From contig PMBM01000190.1 of the NCBI GenBank assembly GCA_003153855.1, positions 27,701 through 33,107 on the forward strand: 5,407 bases of DNA. The letters are read 5' to 3'. The stretch is from Propionibacteriaceae bacterium (GTDB lineage: Bacteria; Actinomycetota; Actinomycetes; Propionibacteriales; Propionibacteriaceae). Numbering within the stretch: position 1 is the first letter of the stretch; each line of letters begins with the position of its first letter. The notes beneath the pieces are model-generated. The model did no database searches. It worked only from the letters and a program-made list of their open reading frames with translations, and was not told the origin of the DNA. Position numbers and translations under genes: made by a program. Below are positions 5,027 to 5,407 of this stretch, in pieces.

Positions 5027-5407
5027 GAGGCCTGGCTTCCGTACGACCGTGAGCGGGAGCAGCGTGCGCCCGGTCGGTCCGATCTCGATCGCGGTGTCCA
5101 TCTGGGGGCAGACGCCGCAGTCGTAGCAGGGGGTCCAGCGGCAGTCCTCGACGGTGCTCTCGTCCAGGGCGTCCTGCCAGTCCTCCCACAGCCAGTCGCG
5201 GTCGAGGCCCGAGTCCAGGTGGTCCCAGGGGAGCACCTCGAGCTCCTCGCGCTCGCGGGTCGTGTACCAGTCGAGGTCCACCCCGTACGGCTCGAGCTGC
5301 TCGGCGGCGGCGCGGGCCCAACGGTCGTACGAGAAGTGCTCGCTCCAGCCGTCGAAGACCCCGCCGTCGGCGTACACAGCCTCGATGACCCTGCCGACCC
5401 TGCGGTC
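5018..5407 (-). CDS. C-terminal part of a TIGR03960-type B12-binding radical SAM protein (partial)
   Basis: The frame is open from the right edge to a TGA at 5018-5020, giving the last 129 codons; the start and the catalytic radical SAM core lie beyond the window. A GTG at 5377 is internal, since coding continues upstream of it (RRVGRVIEAV, then GVFDGWSEHFSYDRW). The tail contains LDSGLDRDWLWEDWQDAL and a cysteine-rich end DCRWTPCYDCGVC, followed by IGPTGRTLLPL. As I recall, this is how the fused radical SAM family TIGR03960 of actinobacteria ends. The function of that family is unknown. Its gene is normally followed by the DUF2344 (TIGR03936) gene and then the ribonuclease E/G and ribosomal protein L21 genes, but here a convergent membrane-protein gene ends 27 bp downstream. 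Confidence 0.8.
   Translation of the reverse strand, partial: DRRVGRVIEAVYADGGVFDGWSEHFSYDRWARAAAEQLEPYGVDLDWYTTREREELEVLPWDHLDSGLDRDWLWEDWQDALDESTVEDCRWTPCYDCGVCPQMDTAIEIGPTGRTLLPLTVVRKPGLGG

Noticed and set aside
4993..5040. Direct repeat GGCTTCC at 4993-4999 and 5034-5040 around the convergent gene ends
   Set aside because: Seven bases is too short to argue for a target-site duplication, and no mobile-element sequence lies between the copies.

Overview
The window is high-GC DNA with dense genes, strongly G/C-biased third codon positions and short intergenic gaps. This fits an actinobacterium. The SigE-type ECF sigma factor with an adjacent one-pass membrane partner, and the tail of a TIGR03960-type radical SAM protein, also fit this. 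Placement in Micrococcales (Cellulomonas-like) is only an impression from the protein sequences.

Layout, left to right. Positions 1-355 hold no convincing gene. Two overlapping open frames there (1-183 and 134-295), with weak third-position GC bias, may be the decayed 3' end of a gene entering from the left. Next comes an amino-sugar or phosphosugar block. A SIS-domain protein of the UPF0309/NagS-like family (356-1111, minus) is divergent from a BadF/BadG-type N-acetylglucosamine kinase-like protein (1195-2157, plus). The 83-bp gap between them carries a sequence resembling the dre operator of the GntR-family regulator DasR. Tail to tail with the kinase lies a second sugar kinase of the ROK family (2176-3201, minus), with an altered zinc motif and a probably leaderless start.

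A 236-bp gap (3202-3437) separates this from a two-gene operon. The first gene is an ECF sigma factor (3438-3944) preceded by an ECF-type, probably autoregulatory promoter. The second (3941-4990) overlaps it by 4 bp and encodes a one-pass membrane protein that is the likely anti-sigma partner or sensor. The right edge carries the C-terminal 129 codons of a radical SAM protein (5018-5407, minus), convergent with the operon. The DUF2344/TIGR03936 partner that usually follows this gene is not there.

How the genes may work together: the BadF-type and ROK kinases could phosphorylate free amino sugars or hexoses, and the SIS protein could act on the resulting 6-phosphosugar, with the divergent pair switched by a DasR/NagR-like repressor. 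No transporter, deacetylase or deaminase is in the window. The sigma/membrane-protein pair looks like an independent cell-surface signalling unit. No mobile element, CRISPR array or RNA gene was seen.
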